In this document: positions 10,366 through 23,175 of the stretch, one piece after another
Position numbering within the stretch: the first letter of the stretch is position 1
How the letters are laid out: each line of letters starts with the position of its first letter
Made by a program: the position numbers and the translations under genes
Source of the DNA: Gloeophyllum trabeum ATCC 11539
Lineage: Eukaryota; Basidiomycota; Agaricomycetes; Gloeophyllales; Gloeophyllaceae
Reading direction: 5' to 3'
NCBI RefSeq assembly: GCF_000344685.1
Contig: NW_006920417.1
Span: 1,125,412-1,189,411, forward strand
DNA: 64,000 bases
Notes under the pieces: model-generated
The model's input: only the letters and a program-made list of their open reading frames with translations
Databases searched by the model: none
What the model was told of the DNA's origin: nothing

Positions 10366-11582
10366 AGTATGCAAGCTTGGCCAGGAGAGAAACAAGGAAG
10401 AGGGTCAGAGACACGAGGCCTGCCGTGCAGTGGCACCGTCTACGCGTGTACGCCACTCATTAGAACGCGCGACGCGTCGCGTCACGTAACGCTCCTGCTG
10501 GCTCCACTTTGTAGAGGCATGCCAATGGACGTTCTACGACATTCATTGGTGACTTCAAGTGATGCGTCAGCAGTCGAGTATTTCCTAGAACACGTACAGT
10601 GTCAGGCAGCTATGTATATCAGTGCATCATCGGATCAAGTCAGGTCCTGTTCTATTGCAGGAATAAACGGTCGTCCCGAACATTGCACGTCACCCCAAAA
10701 GTCACCGTGTCGAATCCAGCAAATTCGCCGACTTGGAACGACTCGATTGATCCGGAAAAGAGTACAAATGGTCATTATAGAATGTCATACGTGGGGGGAT
10801 GGAATGTACTATAAGTCTCTTCTTCCCAGCGCCGCGCTCAGCATAGAACCACATAAATAGTAACGAACGTGGAAACGCCGCGCAGTTTCTCGTGAAACCG
10901 GCGCGACCAGTTGGAGGTGGGGCGGTGTCCGTATGGAGGGCGACAACGTGAGACAGGATCAAGGCGAATGGGATAAGTCGGTAGAAAAGACGAGATCAGG
11001 TACGAGTGGAGCCACGTCAGATGTCATCCGTCCGCCTGGGACAACGAGGACCAAGGCCGGGCACGAGAAGCGGGAAGGTGAGGGGAGAAGGGCGGCGAGA
11101 CTGACGACGGTCGCGGAGGGGTAAATGTGACAGAAGCGCCGAAGGAATGGGAGGGAACCCTCATACATTATGAGGGGGACAGGAGTGGGCAACAGAAAAC
11201 ACGCGCGACAGGAACATTGAGACTACATAAAAAATATACTTGAATGAGAAAACAATGTCCGGAGATTTAAAAAGATTCAGTACTGTAACGTACTGTGAAG
11301 CTGGTCCGTGGCCAAGATAGGAAACGGATATGGCAAGCAGCTGATCCCGGGGAGGAAGATAAATGAGACCGCGGTATAATGCATGAGCGAAGGAAGCGAA
11401 TAAAGTCAAGTTGGAAGCGGAGGACGAGGATGCGACGAATGTGACAAAGGGATGATATGACGCTGACAACACAGACTGCACGAGGACCCATACACAGTGA
11501 CGCCCAGTAAAAGCGAAGAAGGAAAGCGTAAAAGCAAGAGGACACGTGTAGCACGCACTAACAACCAGGAAGCCCATGACCA
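10366..11582. other. Intergenic; no gene supported
   Basis: No family motifs on either strand. The part next to 11583 is probably the 3' UTR of the membrane-protein gene. A GC-rich palindromic patch (ACGCGCGACGCGTCGCGTCACG near 10471-10492) lies upstream of the F-box relic. Confidence 0.4.
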
Positions 11583-13184
11583 TCAATGCGGATTATCCTG
11601 TGCTGTATCACCTGCATCGCTGAGTGTTTCCACCCGCACCCCTCTCGAGGAACTGACACTTCGGATGTCCCTTCCTTCTTCTGCCAACTCCCGGTTCAAT
11701 AGCTCCGAGTTCCTTCCGCTTCCATTATTAGCTTCCGGGCTTTCTCCCTCTTCTACGGGCCTCCCTGCAAAGTCGGGTTTCCGCAATGCTTTCCGGAAAG
11801 CGTCCGCCATGATTGCGGCATCTGCACCCGAGAACGGAACGGGTTCGCTTGCTGAGTGCGCCTGGGATATCGTAGACGCGCCGTCGTCCGGAGCAACTGA
11901 TGGTGGGTGTTCGTGGTGAATGGAAGACGCAGCTCCTGCAGCAGCACCAGCGCCCATGCCTGCGGCAGCCAGGCCAGCCTCACCCAGAAGCGGCGATTGA
12001 GGACCACCCATGCCTCCAACATTCGCCATCATAGGCGATTCAGAGCCCATGGATGTGCGGTTGGCGTTCGCTCGCCGTGCGCGCATTCGCCGCATGATCA
12101 GGAATATAAGGATCCCAGAAGCTACAAGAGCCAGGAACCCAAGCACCACGATTGCGGCGATGGCGCCGTGAGGGAATGAGCTACTGGCCCCAGCCTGTAC
12201 ATTTCCGCCGCCGTCGCCTGCGGAGCCGCTCCCGCGAGGGCCTGCACCTCCGGAGCTGTTCGAGGGTATTGTTCCAGATCCAGAGCCAGAACCGGTTGGA
12301 CTTGCTCCAGCTGAGACCCCGGAAGTTAATGACGCAGACCTGGACGACTCTGCTGCACGCGATGAGGACGCAGCAGATGCTGAAGACGCGGAGCTTAGAG
12401 ACGACGCAACAACGTCTAGGTATGTTGTCTCTGTATTAAACAGTCAACACATTGTCGTCGATAGGATGCAATAGGACACTCACGGACTGCGGTGAAGGTT
12501 GCTGGAGAGTATGGTAACGACACTGGGGACCCGCCGGCGCTCACGACCGCCCAGTAGAAAGGGTATGATATTGGACTGTTGTCCCATGCTCTTCCTCTCT
12601 CACCGAACCACTGGTCGTTCACCTGTAGCGAAGTTCTGCCTGTCCGTTCCCAAGAATTAGGCTGGTTGAGCAGAGAGGTCACCGGCTGGTTAGTGTCGGC
12701 GTGGAACAGGTACACGTCAACGCTGTCCGTATATTGCCAGTACGGAAGCTTGCTATTCCCTACATCCGAGAACCATGAGCCAAGGCCATCCCAAACGACA
12801 TCGATGCACGTCTGGTGACTTACAGACGAAGTAGCAGTACTCGTGTTGTGGGACCACTGTCTGTCCATCGGGGAAACAGGAAAACACGTCGTTGCCCTGG
12901 TTTGAGCAATTCTGCAGTGCTTGAGCTAAAGAACCGCATGGATGAGTACTGGGGTATCGGGGAGAATAACGCCCGAGGTAGATTGCTCATGGCGTGCCTA
13001 TTGGAGTAGATTCTAATGAGGACTCACAAACTTCTGACTGGTCAGCTATCTGTCGTTTTGTGGGCTGCTCCTCTACAGACAGTCTCCGGCGCTTTCTTTT
13101 CGGTGACGAGGAGGATGAAGAGGGTTCGGGTGGAGGGGGCGTCTGTGCGGGCCAAGGAGGTTCGTATGTTGCTCGGGGCGACAT
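11583..13184 (-). CDS. Ser/Gly-rich single-pass membrane protein (unknown function)
   Basis: My minus-strand exons are 13184-13028, 12985-12824, 12759-12484 and 12430-11583, all in phase, about 480 residues. Order of parts: a Pro/Ser/Arg-rich N-terminus (MSPRATYEPPW), a Cys-bearing region with CFPDGQTVV, a beta-rich module with VWNSKLPYW and VDVYLFHADTNQP, then SYPFYWAVV, a long Ser/Ala/Gly stalk, one transmembrane helix (AAIVVLGFLALVASGILIFL), a basic MRRMRARRA stop-transfer and a ~150-residue cytoplasmic tail. This architecture is a recurrent uncharacterised agaricomycete family; I infer a cell-surface role. The middle intron (12760-12823, GTAAGT donor) is well supported because splicing creates FVWNSKLPYW. 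The first intron (12986-13027) is only 42 nt and removes an in-frame TGA; it and the start codon are the weak points. Confidence 0.75.
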
Positions 13185-16100
13185 AGGTCGGTCAGGCAGC
13201 ACGAACGCAGCCGACGAAGCGAATAGAATATAAGTCGCACAAGCTCTAGCAGCAGCGAGACCGAAATACGAGGACGGTATGCCGCAAGTTTAGCAGGAAA
13301 GAAATGACGACAAGCGGTGGAGCGATATAGTACTAATTGGGAGGTGTAGTAGGGGTCTAAGGTGCATTATCTGGGTATCGAGGGCAAGGCCGATAGATCC
13401 AAGAGGCCCGTGCTGTACGGCGGGGACAGCGACGACGGCGGCGGCAGCGGAGGCAGCAGCAGCGACGACAAGCTCAAGGACGGCGTTGCGATTGCAGCTG
13501 GGAACTCGTCCAACCCATGGCCGCTCGCTACGCTGGCCCATCTTCTGACCTCAGACGGCTCCCACACTGAATTAGGTAATTTTATGTTCTATTTCCCGCA
13601 TTTGTGCCGTTTTTGGATATTTTCTGTTCCAGAACGTTCCCGTTTGGTAATTGTTCCGGTCCAGCGAGCACACTGGAACCGTCTGCAGCCGCAGTTATGT
13701 CACGGCTGGACCAAACATCCTGCCCTTTTATTCAGACGTGCTACCGACGGCCCCAACCCCCAGATAACACAGATACAATGCCTATCGACTTACCAGGCAC
13801 GCGAGAGTCGCGAGGCCTCCGACGTCCAGTCAGCAAAAGCAAAAGTTCCAACGTGCAGACGGACACCGTCGGCCGTGCGCGCAGCCCAGAGCAAATTTAC
13901 CGGCGTCCGTTCGCACCAATCAAGCAATCCAAACCTTACAGATTATTAAAAGCCTCCGCTGCCAGCCAAGCAATCAGCAGTGTCGAGGAAAACCGCCTGG
14001 TTCGCTGATCCCAGACAAAAAGCATCAGTTGGATCCAGAGTCTAGCCTCTTCAAGCAGGGGAACGGTGCATCCTGCCGCTGGGCCGGGGTGGCGCCCTTT
14101 ATCGCAATTAGCCAGGAGGACGATGTCGCGGACGACTGCAAGCATGAAACGAGAGGCACACTGGCATGACATAGACTTTTCGTCATTGCCTTCAACTTCA
14201 GCGTAAACGTCGCGGAGAGTGATCTTGGTGCCTGACTGCACGTCGGCCAGGCCCGACGAGTGTCGAGAACGCAGCGGGATCGTAGCCTCGTGGAGTCACT
14301 GAGACCCCGAAACTCCGTGGTCCACAAGACCACCGAGTATGATGTTCGAACTCAGCGGCAGCCAGATGATGAACTTGAATCAGCTTGGATCCTGCTCGCC
14401 GGCGGTGAGGCAGCCATGGACTACAGTATGAATCCTTCGAATATCATGGGTATCATTTATGAATTTCGGGATGCATCAGGAACGCCTACCTGAACACTAA
14501 CACTGATACGTTTATGAGATGGCGGGAATGTCGACAGCTTAGAATCCTTCTATTCCCTAGTCTATCTTTCGCCTCGAATTAGCGCACATCAGATGTCCTG
14601 CCGGCCAAGAATTAGACCGGCACCCCACTAAATGAAAACATACCCGCTTGTGGCAATTTCGACATCCCAGCGTGCGCTCCCCATGCGCGGACCGTCCGCT
14701 GGAAGGAGAAATGTCGGCAGGGCGGAAAGCCAGAGAACAAGCAGTACCTCTGACTAACGCGAGCCTCATGCAGCACGAGCGCCGCGGTAGGACTGGCCGG
14801 GCGAAGGAATCACGGGCGCGGATCGTAGTAGTATTCTTAGATCTGCGCTCAGGCCAGAGTCACATAGCACTATGGACGCATGGTGGACCACCACGCTCCA
14901 ATAATAACGGTTCCGTGCGTACAGTTGCCGTTCTGAAGGTGGACTGAGCGCCCGGTCTCGGGGTGAACATTCCGATTACCATCCAGAGCTCGGAATTGAT
15001 CAAGACAGGAGCAGAGTCCCTATGAAGACCCGTTGCTCGCCTACTCGGTCGAATTGAGGAGACGCCGTTCACAAGTCTAGAGCAGAGTGACCGCGAGGGA
15101 CTTTCAAAATTCTATGTTGGCCGCGAGAAGGAATTTGCACGGTCGCCCTGGGTACGAAGACCGCAGACGTCGGTTTATGATCCCGGGCGACGCACAGCAC
15201 GCGCAGTTGCAGGAAAGAGAATGCCTTCATGGATTTTCTCTACGAATATTATCTGTCAGGAGACCGCCATCCTAAGTGCAATTGCGATCAGCAGGAGTCA
15301 CTCACGGAGGCGATATTCATAGAAATCACCCCACTCGACCAGAGAGTTCGCACCCTCTCAATGATGATAGACTATATGGGAATCTGGGTATGTCAGCATC
15401 AGGCTCAGAGATGCGATTGTAAGCCTGGACTGAATATTGTTACATTGCGGCGGAGGTATAGGCAGGCTTGTTGCTTTCTTCAAAAATGACTGCGCAATCC
15501 CACTCCCAAATACAGACATACCAGGCAGAAGACAGCTGATAGATGGTTGCCAGCATCCAGGATAGAAGACGTATTCCTTTTTACAGTTTCTCTCTGAAGG
15601 ATACATCAAGGCGGAGAGACTCATGGCCAGAAACGAAGGCAACTTTGTGTCGCTTCGACAAGTCTAACTATGGTTAAGCTCGTCGTCAGCGAACAACATC
15701 GTATTATCATTGGTTGATAGGCTTTCAAAGACGCTCACCGTGGTCTCATGCCCTCATGTGCCCTGCATACAGGCTTTGAGAGGCCTGAGATACTTCGTCA
15801 ATTCTTAGTCTAGAAACGCAGCGGTTGCTATCCTAACTCGCGGCAGCGCCATCTGGAGCACAGGTTCTTGAATGTCGTGCGAGAAATGTCAGTGATAATC
15901 TAGCACGCTTTCAAAGAGTCTCGAGTTCGCCTTGACCAATATAAATGATAGACGTCGTGTACTTTTGCGTGCGACGTCGGGGATATAGCTCAATCCTGCG
16001 GGTCCCTAATAGTTTATCAGTGTAAATGGGCAACGGCAGGGTATGCAGCACGGAATCATTGAATTGGCGAAAGCGAGTCGAAAGCGAGTAATTCATACAA

Positions 16101-16200
16101 ATGCACATGTTATCTCCAAGGACAGCGGGAACGAGACGTAAGGTGTCAGAGAAAGCAGCAGTCGGAAAGAGAGAAAGAAATATAAATTAGTGAACACACC
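13185..16200. other. No supported gene over 3 kb
   Basis: Several ORFs of 60-195 codons exist (for example plus-strand 13362-14008 and minus-strand 14241-13936), but none shows a motif, a plausible splice chain or a family resemblance that I recognise. 13430-13480 is a GGC/AGC-rich simple repeat. Possible decayed gene material, not assignable. Confidence 0.4.
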
Positions 16201-17627
16201 CTACGACCTTGTCAATTCCCAATTCTTGAAGATAGCTCTGAAGGTAATATGAGCTTCCAGGGAGGAAGGGCGCCGAGCGGGGTCCTCCTGGGTCATGCTT
16301 CTGAGGAGGTCTAGATAATCTGGTGCTGACTCAACCGTTTCTCGAGCAACGGGATCATCATGCTTTCCGTCGATTTGTACGTCAAGATAGGATTAATTAT
16401 GTGCGTCAAGCATTTATCACTCACCTTTAGTGCTTCCTCTAGCTCCCATTGAAGGACTTTCCCAAGGTTATATACGTCCGCAGCGAAAACATCATAGGAA
16501 TCGCCCTCTGCTGTCTGTTCCGGAGCTGCAAAATCAGAGGGAGGTCGGGAATTACTCGGAACCATGCGGCTCTGACCAGGCTCCAAGAGGGTAGAGCAGC
16601 CGAAGTCGATGTACGCCATACGGAAGTCGAAGGTGCTGTGGAATAAGTAACCCGGAGGAGGATCATGTTCACCCGTGGTCCACCCTCTGCAGTCACTGTG
16701 ATTCCACAGGATGTTCTCTCGATGGATGTCCTTTTGACGATCTCAATATTTGTGCTAGCCACGAACAGGACGATGCTTACCCCATGGCCGACCCTATTTT
16801 CGTGCATAAAAACGAGACCCTGCGCAAGCGTCAATTACAGATTCTCTTAAATCGGAGTGCATGTACCTCAAGAAGCTGAAACACAATCTTAAAGCGAGCG
16901 GTGACACTGTCCGGAGAAGGCCAGTCCCAGCATCTGCCCCAGTAGGGTTGAATGACGAAAACCATATCACCCGCTGAAACCAGCGTAGCTGGGATAGTAT
17001 GGTTCCTAGGGTCTTGGCGTAGATTATGGCTGCGAAGGTGACTCAGCACCTTGTACTCTGCAGAATCTCGCGTGACTGCTTTGAAGAGGACCTGCCGTCC
17101 TACTTTATCTAGTCCTAAGTACAGAGTGGCACGCTGGTGACAAGTCGCATACTGAAAGTGAGTATATTTACCCTTCATCATATAATCATGGCCTTACTTA
17201 CCGGCTGGAAGAACTGAGGCAAGCGAAGATACTCCACTTCTTCCCACATAAAGACCGGCCGATGGACGAAATCTTCATCGTCCTTGGGAAAGAATGGATT
17301 CAACGCGGGTCGCCTTGGTATACGCTCAAATACTTGGGGATCATCGTAGGCTGGTGCGCCCAGCAAAGTGTATCCATGCTGAGCGAGGAACAACTCATAA
17401 TGTTCCCACGGCTTCCGGAACAGGCTTTCGTCTTCTATATTATCCCAGTCTTTCAGTTCATCAGGTAACGGTGAAGGTACTAAATGCGATTCGTCGGCTG
17501 GCACCATGTCGACGTGCAGTCCGAGTCGCAGAGGGCGAGCAAGTCCCGCTCTGGGTGGTGTGGCGGAGCCGTCGGTCGACTCCCGGCGCCTTTTGAACGG
17601 TGGAAGAGTCACAGCTAACGAACGCAC
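16201..17627 (-). CDS. Protein-kinase-fold protein (basidiomycete type)
   Basis: Minus-strand exons are 17627-17202, 17151-16867, 16819-16781, 16730-16425 and 16362-16201. All four introns are phase 0 (47-62 nt) and the product is about 405 residues. The first 140 residues are a species-type N-terminus without known domain (FVHRPVFMWEEVEYLRLPQF). The kinase fold follows: KVGRQVLFKAV (strand with the ATP-site Lys), then HENRVGHGDIHRENILWN, which is the catalytic loop with HGD in place of the usual HRD and the metal-binding Asn, then YIDFGCS (DFG motif) and a C-lobe ending LRSMTQEDPARRPS. The glycine-rich loop is not recognisable. The family is numerous in mushrooms and poorly studied. The catalytic Asp, Asn and DFG are all present, so activity is possible but unproven. 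Confidence 0.82.
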
Positions 17628-20497
17628 GTGACATGTGACGATTCGTGTCGAGAAGATTCAAGCCACGAAATGCGCGTTTTCTCAGCGGAGGGAGCCCAAA
17701 ACGGGAAGACTTACCGCTGAGTGATTATCGATGCGCCAACTGAGCGGATGTTACTCTGCTTCCTGAGTATCCACGGTCCTGCAGTCGGTCCCGCAAACTA
17801 AGCTTCTAGCTTCATTCGCAAGAGAAAAAAGTCGGGTCCGTGACTCGCCACGTCAGGGATTCTTCCGTTCTCTTGTCAGCAGCACCTTGAACTGACTAGG
17901 TGTGCTTCCCCTCCGTTAGCGCTCTCGTCTTCGGCTTCGGGGTGAAGTACGATAAATTGATATCTAACCATCGAGACACAGCTTTCTATCCATAAGTGAG
18001 GACAAGACCTTTTTGTGCAAACCTAATCAGTTGCCACGACACGATTCAGGTTGAGCGCTCTAACCTGCGATAATCTTATCTTTCGCCCGAGGATTGGGAC
18101 TGTGTAGCATGTCACTGCGCATTGCCAGTCTATGAGGGACCTGAAGTATTCAGGTTGCTCAGAGTTAATTCTCACAGCCAGGCATTGAGGTGAGTAATAT
18201 CTGCTGCTGATACCCCAGGATTTACGCGTATAGCCGCAGCCTTGTCGTAGCATGATCCTTTCTTCCCATGATCAACAAGGCGTCTCAATGCCCGCGCGCC
18301 CAACATCGTGGCATGATACTTATTACGGGAATTACAGAGACGTCCTCATCAAGGTTCCTCGGACAGGCTATTCGTGCAACCTGTTGACTCGCAAATTCCC
18401 TGGAGATCGTTCCTCAGTTTGCTCACCATGACTCGCATATGAGAAGCCAACACTATCCCGTATCCCCGTGATCCCGTTGTCGGCTGGATTTGGCCTCCTC
18501 TGCACGGTCGCTCTCCATCTGTTTGCATATTAGGGCCCGGCAGGAATTGGGCCGCTCACCAGCAGCCCCCCAATTCACAAGCAAAATTCGACACGCCAAC
18601 GTACAACTGCGAGATGGCCGAATTCAGAGTCAGTCTGCTCACACTGCTATCTCTCGCCCCGCTGCTCATTCGGAACATAGCAACACCAGTCCGTCTACGT
18701 CCGCTGGGGCAGCGAGTGGAAAACGGGTACATACGTAGGAATCATGACGAAGACAACGAACATTAATGGCAAGGTAGGATGCGACGAAGTCCACACTCTA
18801 CTGTGCCCCATACTCAACCTGTGCTCTCTGTTACAGAAAGTTAAGTCCACCATCGGCCATTATGTGACTGTCGTTATTGCTGGACGCTCGGCACCTCAGA
18901 AGGTTGCTGTCGGCCTGCGCGATGTGCGTGCCGTCTGATGTAAGACCTACTCAGTAAGATGGCCATCTTTACCAGTGCGCTGACCGATCCGTGATGGCTC
19001 TTCTCCAGGCGACCACTACTGCTACGCATGAGCATCATCACATAAGGAACCAAATATCGTAAAGTTTTCCCTGTTTCTCTGTCTAGGTTTAGTAGTGTAA
19101 CAACGTCTTGCCCTGCATCTGAAAATTATTTCAAATCCTTGCGACTCCTTCCTTCTCCGTCTTTGATTATGTGCTCCCTCACGCTATCCGCCGATATCTC
19201 ACACTTGCCTGACTCGTTCCGAACCCCTTTGTGGCTGGTCACTCCGGTTTTATCCGACTAAGATCGAACTCTGTGAACGTCGTGATTGGCTACTGAGTCG
19301 GAAGCTTAGGTAATCGTCGCCGCTTGACCGCTGCTCAGTGCTCACAGCTCAGGCTATATGTGCTCCTTATTCTCTTGATGGCCACATTATGATTACAAGC
19401 TTTGTTGGATTTCGGGAGCCGGTAGGAGAATGAGAGCTCGCGCCACGTCGCGCGCGTGCGGCCCCGACTCGGACTGATAAGGTGATAGATATATAAATCG
19501 AATGGTATACAAATATCAGATTTGTTGTTGCGAACGAAGCGAGGAATTCTTCACTAGGGATGAAGTCCGCGACAAACAAGTACAAGTTATACTCACGGTG
19601 GTTGAGGGAGAGGGGCCAACCAAGACTTTGAAGGGCCCGCTGTAAGTTGCTACAGTCCCTCTACTGACTTCGAATTGGACAGGAGAAGGATACAAAAATG
19701 TGTTACGCTCATTTTTTTGCTCCTGTTTAGCAAGAAACAGCCAGAAAGTCCAGTGACTTCAGCCCTAGGGACGCAAATCTACATGTTTCACCCCATAGAC
19801 AGGATTGCTCGCCTATCTACTGGATATTGAGGTCTAGCCTACAACTGTGTCACAACATAGTGACGAGTCCCGCTGTGCCACGCCAAGCTTCGCGAAGAAT
19901 ACGGCGCGTGCGCACATCACTAGTATCTAGTACCGTACGCGATTGCCCTTCAGGCATTCGACCGCGCCCGGGCCACCTTGAAGCGCGCCCATCATCGATT
20001 ATTTCACAGCCGTTTGCAGTTCGATGGGCCCATTTCTCGAAAATCATTTACAGTCGGACCATGTTGGAGAAGGAAATTCAAGTCCCCAAGACCCCAATAT
20101 CAGACCACTTGGACTTCGTTTAATTTCTGGGACATCCGTGGCACCATGTCCGACACACTCCGACTATATGTGACTTTCTGACGTGACGGCCTATCGATCT
20201 GCAAACGGCTGCAAGAAGTTTAGTGGAACGACTCAGAGATGAGGCAGATTGAAGGAAGCAAATGTCGGTCACTGAACTGCACATGAAAGGACATGCAGAT
20301 TATTGTTTGGACTCAATTCATCCCATCACATTCCTCACACGTGAAGCGTCCGCGCGCAACAACAAACCCGCCAACGCATGCAAAACATTACACCTGGCAA
20401 ACCCGTCAAATCCTAACAAACCGTAAAGGCCTTGGCAGACTATCCTTACACTGGCAGTGGCATACAGCACAACTCCTACAACAACCCACCTTACAAC
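17628..20497. other. Gene-poor 2.9 kb; nothing recognised
   Basis: No ORF above about 100 codons with family features on either strand, no tRNA-like cloverleaf and no clear TIR or LTR ends. It separates the start of the kinase gene from the 3' end of the phosphatase gene. Confidence 0.4.
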
Positions 20498-22319
20498 TCA
20501 CACCTTCTCCGCCGACCCCACACTCCGCTCACTCTCGCTCCGCGCATGGTCCATCACCACGGGCCTCTCCGCCTTCCCCTTCCCCCTGCCCCTCACCCGG
20601 CTCCCAAACGCCAGCACCCCCGCCCACATCAACAGCCCCACCGCAATCATCGCGACCGCCCCGCTCAGGCCCGCGCCGAGGAACCCCGCGCCGACGGGGC
20701 TGATCCTCTCGTGCGAGGTGGCCGACGAGGAGGACGCAGAGAAGTACGCTGCGCACCCCCGGTCGACCTGGTTCGAGCAGACGGTGCACCATTGCTCGGT
20801 GGTGTTCACCGCGGCGGGCTATCATCGCACCCATGCAGCATTTAGTGTTCGGTGACGAAAGAGGAGGAGAGGGGGACCCACCGCGAGGGTGTCGATGAAC
20901 GTCTGCATGTCCACGTCCCCGCTCGCCCCGAGGAGGTTGTACGTCTCGAACTCCGCGTCGGTGCCATTCTTGAAGTTGAACCGCACCACGGGCTTCCCGC
21001 CCGTCGCCGGCTGGCGCACCTCGAGCGCGACCGCTGCCGAGTAGTCCACTACCCGGCACCCACCGCAGTCAGTCAACACATGCAGAGAGCTGAGCAGCGC
21101 GGGTACAGGACGCACCAATGCCCGCGAGCTGCGGGTACGTCTCCGCGACCCTCGTCATGTTGAAAAGGGAAAGGAACGGCTTGTACGCGATCGCGGTGTA
21201 CACGAGCTTCGTCGGGTTGCTCGCGTTCGCGATGTTCTGCATGCCCTCGATGATCCCCGGGAGCATCGTCCGCGCCGCGACTGATAACACCAATTGCTCG
21301 TCAGCATTTATACGGAACGGGGAGGGGAGAGGGAAAGGATGAGGCAAGGAAATACGCACTGTTCCCGATCCCGTCGATCTGCGGCGACGAGAACACGCCG
21401 TACTCGTGGAAGTTCGCGAGGTCGCGCGCCTGGGCGAGGAACGTCGGCGGGAGCCGGCTCGCGAAGGAGGCGTTGTGGATCGAGTTGACGTTCATAAAGT
21501 CGAAGATCTAATCAACATACGCGCAACTCAGCCAGTCAGTCTTTCGTCCTGCGGGGAGGGGGCTGGGACGCACGTTCCACATGTTCGTGAGCGAGACGGA
21601 GCGCCCGTCCAGGTACTGCGGGAGCTGGCTGAGGAAGCTCGCGGCATCCTTTTGCTTTTGCTGGAAGATGGAGGAATTGTAAAAGGCTTCGGTGGCGTCA
21701 TTGAAGGTCTGACAGGACAAATAGAGCACATGAAGAATCGAGAAAGACAGACGTATGGATCAATGCGCACGTTACAGTCTGTCCACCCTTCCAGGGATAC
21801 ATCCTCATTCGGCTCGACTGTCTGGACTGCACCATGTTCAGTTCCCGCTCACCTCGATAGTGTCCTCGACTTACCAGGGACGTACTGGTACCCTCCCAGC
21901 GGCGCGACAATCGTGGTGCCGTTCGCGAGTGTGGTGTTGTAGCTGCTCGTCGCGGGGAACAAGCCCTGGACGAGGCTGTTGGCCGAGTCAACGATGACGC
22001 CGCCCTCGCCGCCCGCATCGGCAGACACAGTGACCTGGTTCGAATTGAAGAGGCCCGTGGAGATGCCCTGGATGCACGAGGGCGAGGACTGGTTGATGTA
22101 GAGCGAGCGCAGGAGCTGGCCGAGCTGGTACTCTTGTTGCTGTATCGTGTATGCGAGTCAGCATTGCGGGGGACATGGATACAAGATACGCACGTTACCA
22201 AGAGGCGTTATAGCCGTCTGGGACGCGGTGTAAGTGTCCGGGTCCTGGTAGAAACCCTGGCGGTCGCCATGCCTGACGAGGAGGACAACACCGAGGACGT
22301 GGCTGTCGGACGCGGCCAT
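20498..22319 (-). CDS. Histidine acid phosphatase (branch 2), membrane-anchored
   Basis: Eight exons on the minus strand: 22319-22194, 22139-21875, 21826-21771, 21708-21574, 21507-21360, 21280-21116, 21048-20882 and 20818-20498. All phases join, giving about 460 residues. It starts MAASDSHVLGVVLLV and goes straight into RHGDRQGFYQDP, the RHG motif that carries the phosphoryl-accepting His. Later motifs are TSSYNTTLANGTT, LEGWTDCN, FHEYGVFSS (candidate HE proton donor) and YKPFLSLFNMT. The C-terminus has a transmembrane segment (AVAMIAVGLLMWAGVLAF) followed by a basic tail. Branch 2 enzymes hydrolyse phosphomonoesters, including phytate in phytases. The usual RHGxRxP is RHGDRQG here, as in a basidiomycete subgroup, so substrate is uncertain. 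There is no N-terminal signal peptide in this model; the RHG sits within 20 residues of the start. Confidence 0.9.
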
Positions 22320-22360
22320 GTCGGAGAGCGGGAGCGCGAGGAGGTGTGCGACGAGAGGCT

Positions 22361-22367
22361 CTTTATA
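22361..22367 (-). promoter_or_regulatory. Possible TATA box of the phosphatase gene
   Basis: CCGTATAAAGAG on the minus strand lies about 42 nt upstream of the chosen ATG. It would leave a very short 5' UTR, so either the UTR is minimal or the match is fortuitous. Confidence 0.35.
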
Positions 22368-22977
22368 CGGGCCATGGCTGGACCGGCAGACATGGATTTG
22401 CCAGAAGCCAGAGGCAGACAGATCAGATAACTCGGTCAGCAGATAACGCGGCCCCTGCTGGTGGCGTCACAGCGCGTATCATCGCCTGCCTATTGCCTTT
22501 CAAGGAAGCCTTCTTGCCTCATTAGGGTCTTCGGAGGCTATTTTTGGCGTATGAGGATCGGCCCAGTGAGCACGAGTCTTCGCCCGTCCAATCAGCATCC
22601 AGCAAGTTGTGGCATGCATATTCCTGGACAGCGGGCGTTGCGTGGCTTTGCTGCTATTCTTGATATCAGACGAACCTTGTTTGGATTCGAAAAGGTTTAT
22701 TCTAAAGACTGGACAAAGAGTGGCCTGACTTGACAGTGAGCATTTCGCCATTGACTTGACGGCCACCGTCATTACACGACACGAGCGTAGGCCAGCCGCA
22801 CACGTTCTGTATGTACCTACGATGGCTCGTCCGATATTTCTCTCGCGTGCCTCGTCGTCTGCTCAGAGGTGAACAAGGGTCCCGGTAAGAGCCGGCTCGG
22901 ACGCGCCGAATACACGGATACACAGCGGGCAAGGACCGGTGTCCCGCCACCGGTCATTCATCTTTCACGGCAAGGGG

Positions 22978-23175
22978 GGGAGAACACTTTCCTAGGATGC
23001 TCCGTATCAGAACATGATACAGACATAAAGAATGAAAGGACAATGCTAATCAAATGTCCCCTGATTTTTAGGGACCATAGTAAATGTCCCGCAGACCTTT
23101 CTTTGTTCACTCAAAGGACATTCTTCATGTCCAGCTTATGGTCCAGCAAGGACCATTCTAGGAAAGTGTTCTCCC
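22978..23175. mobile_element. Short MITE with near-perfect TIRs (198 bp)
   Basis: The ends are inverted copies of GGGAGAACACTTTCCTAG, continued by GATG/AATG. There is no coding capacity. The interior has GTCCC/GGGAC words (23055-23160). No certain target duplication is visible. It sits in a gene-free stretch between the phosphatase and the CHAT pseudogene. Confidence 0.75.

Noticed and set aside
11161..11586. Hydrophobic minus ORF of 141 codons just after the membrane-protein gene
   Set aside because: Lies downstream of the stop in a different frame, most likely 3' UTR; no family features.
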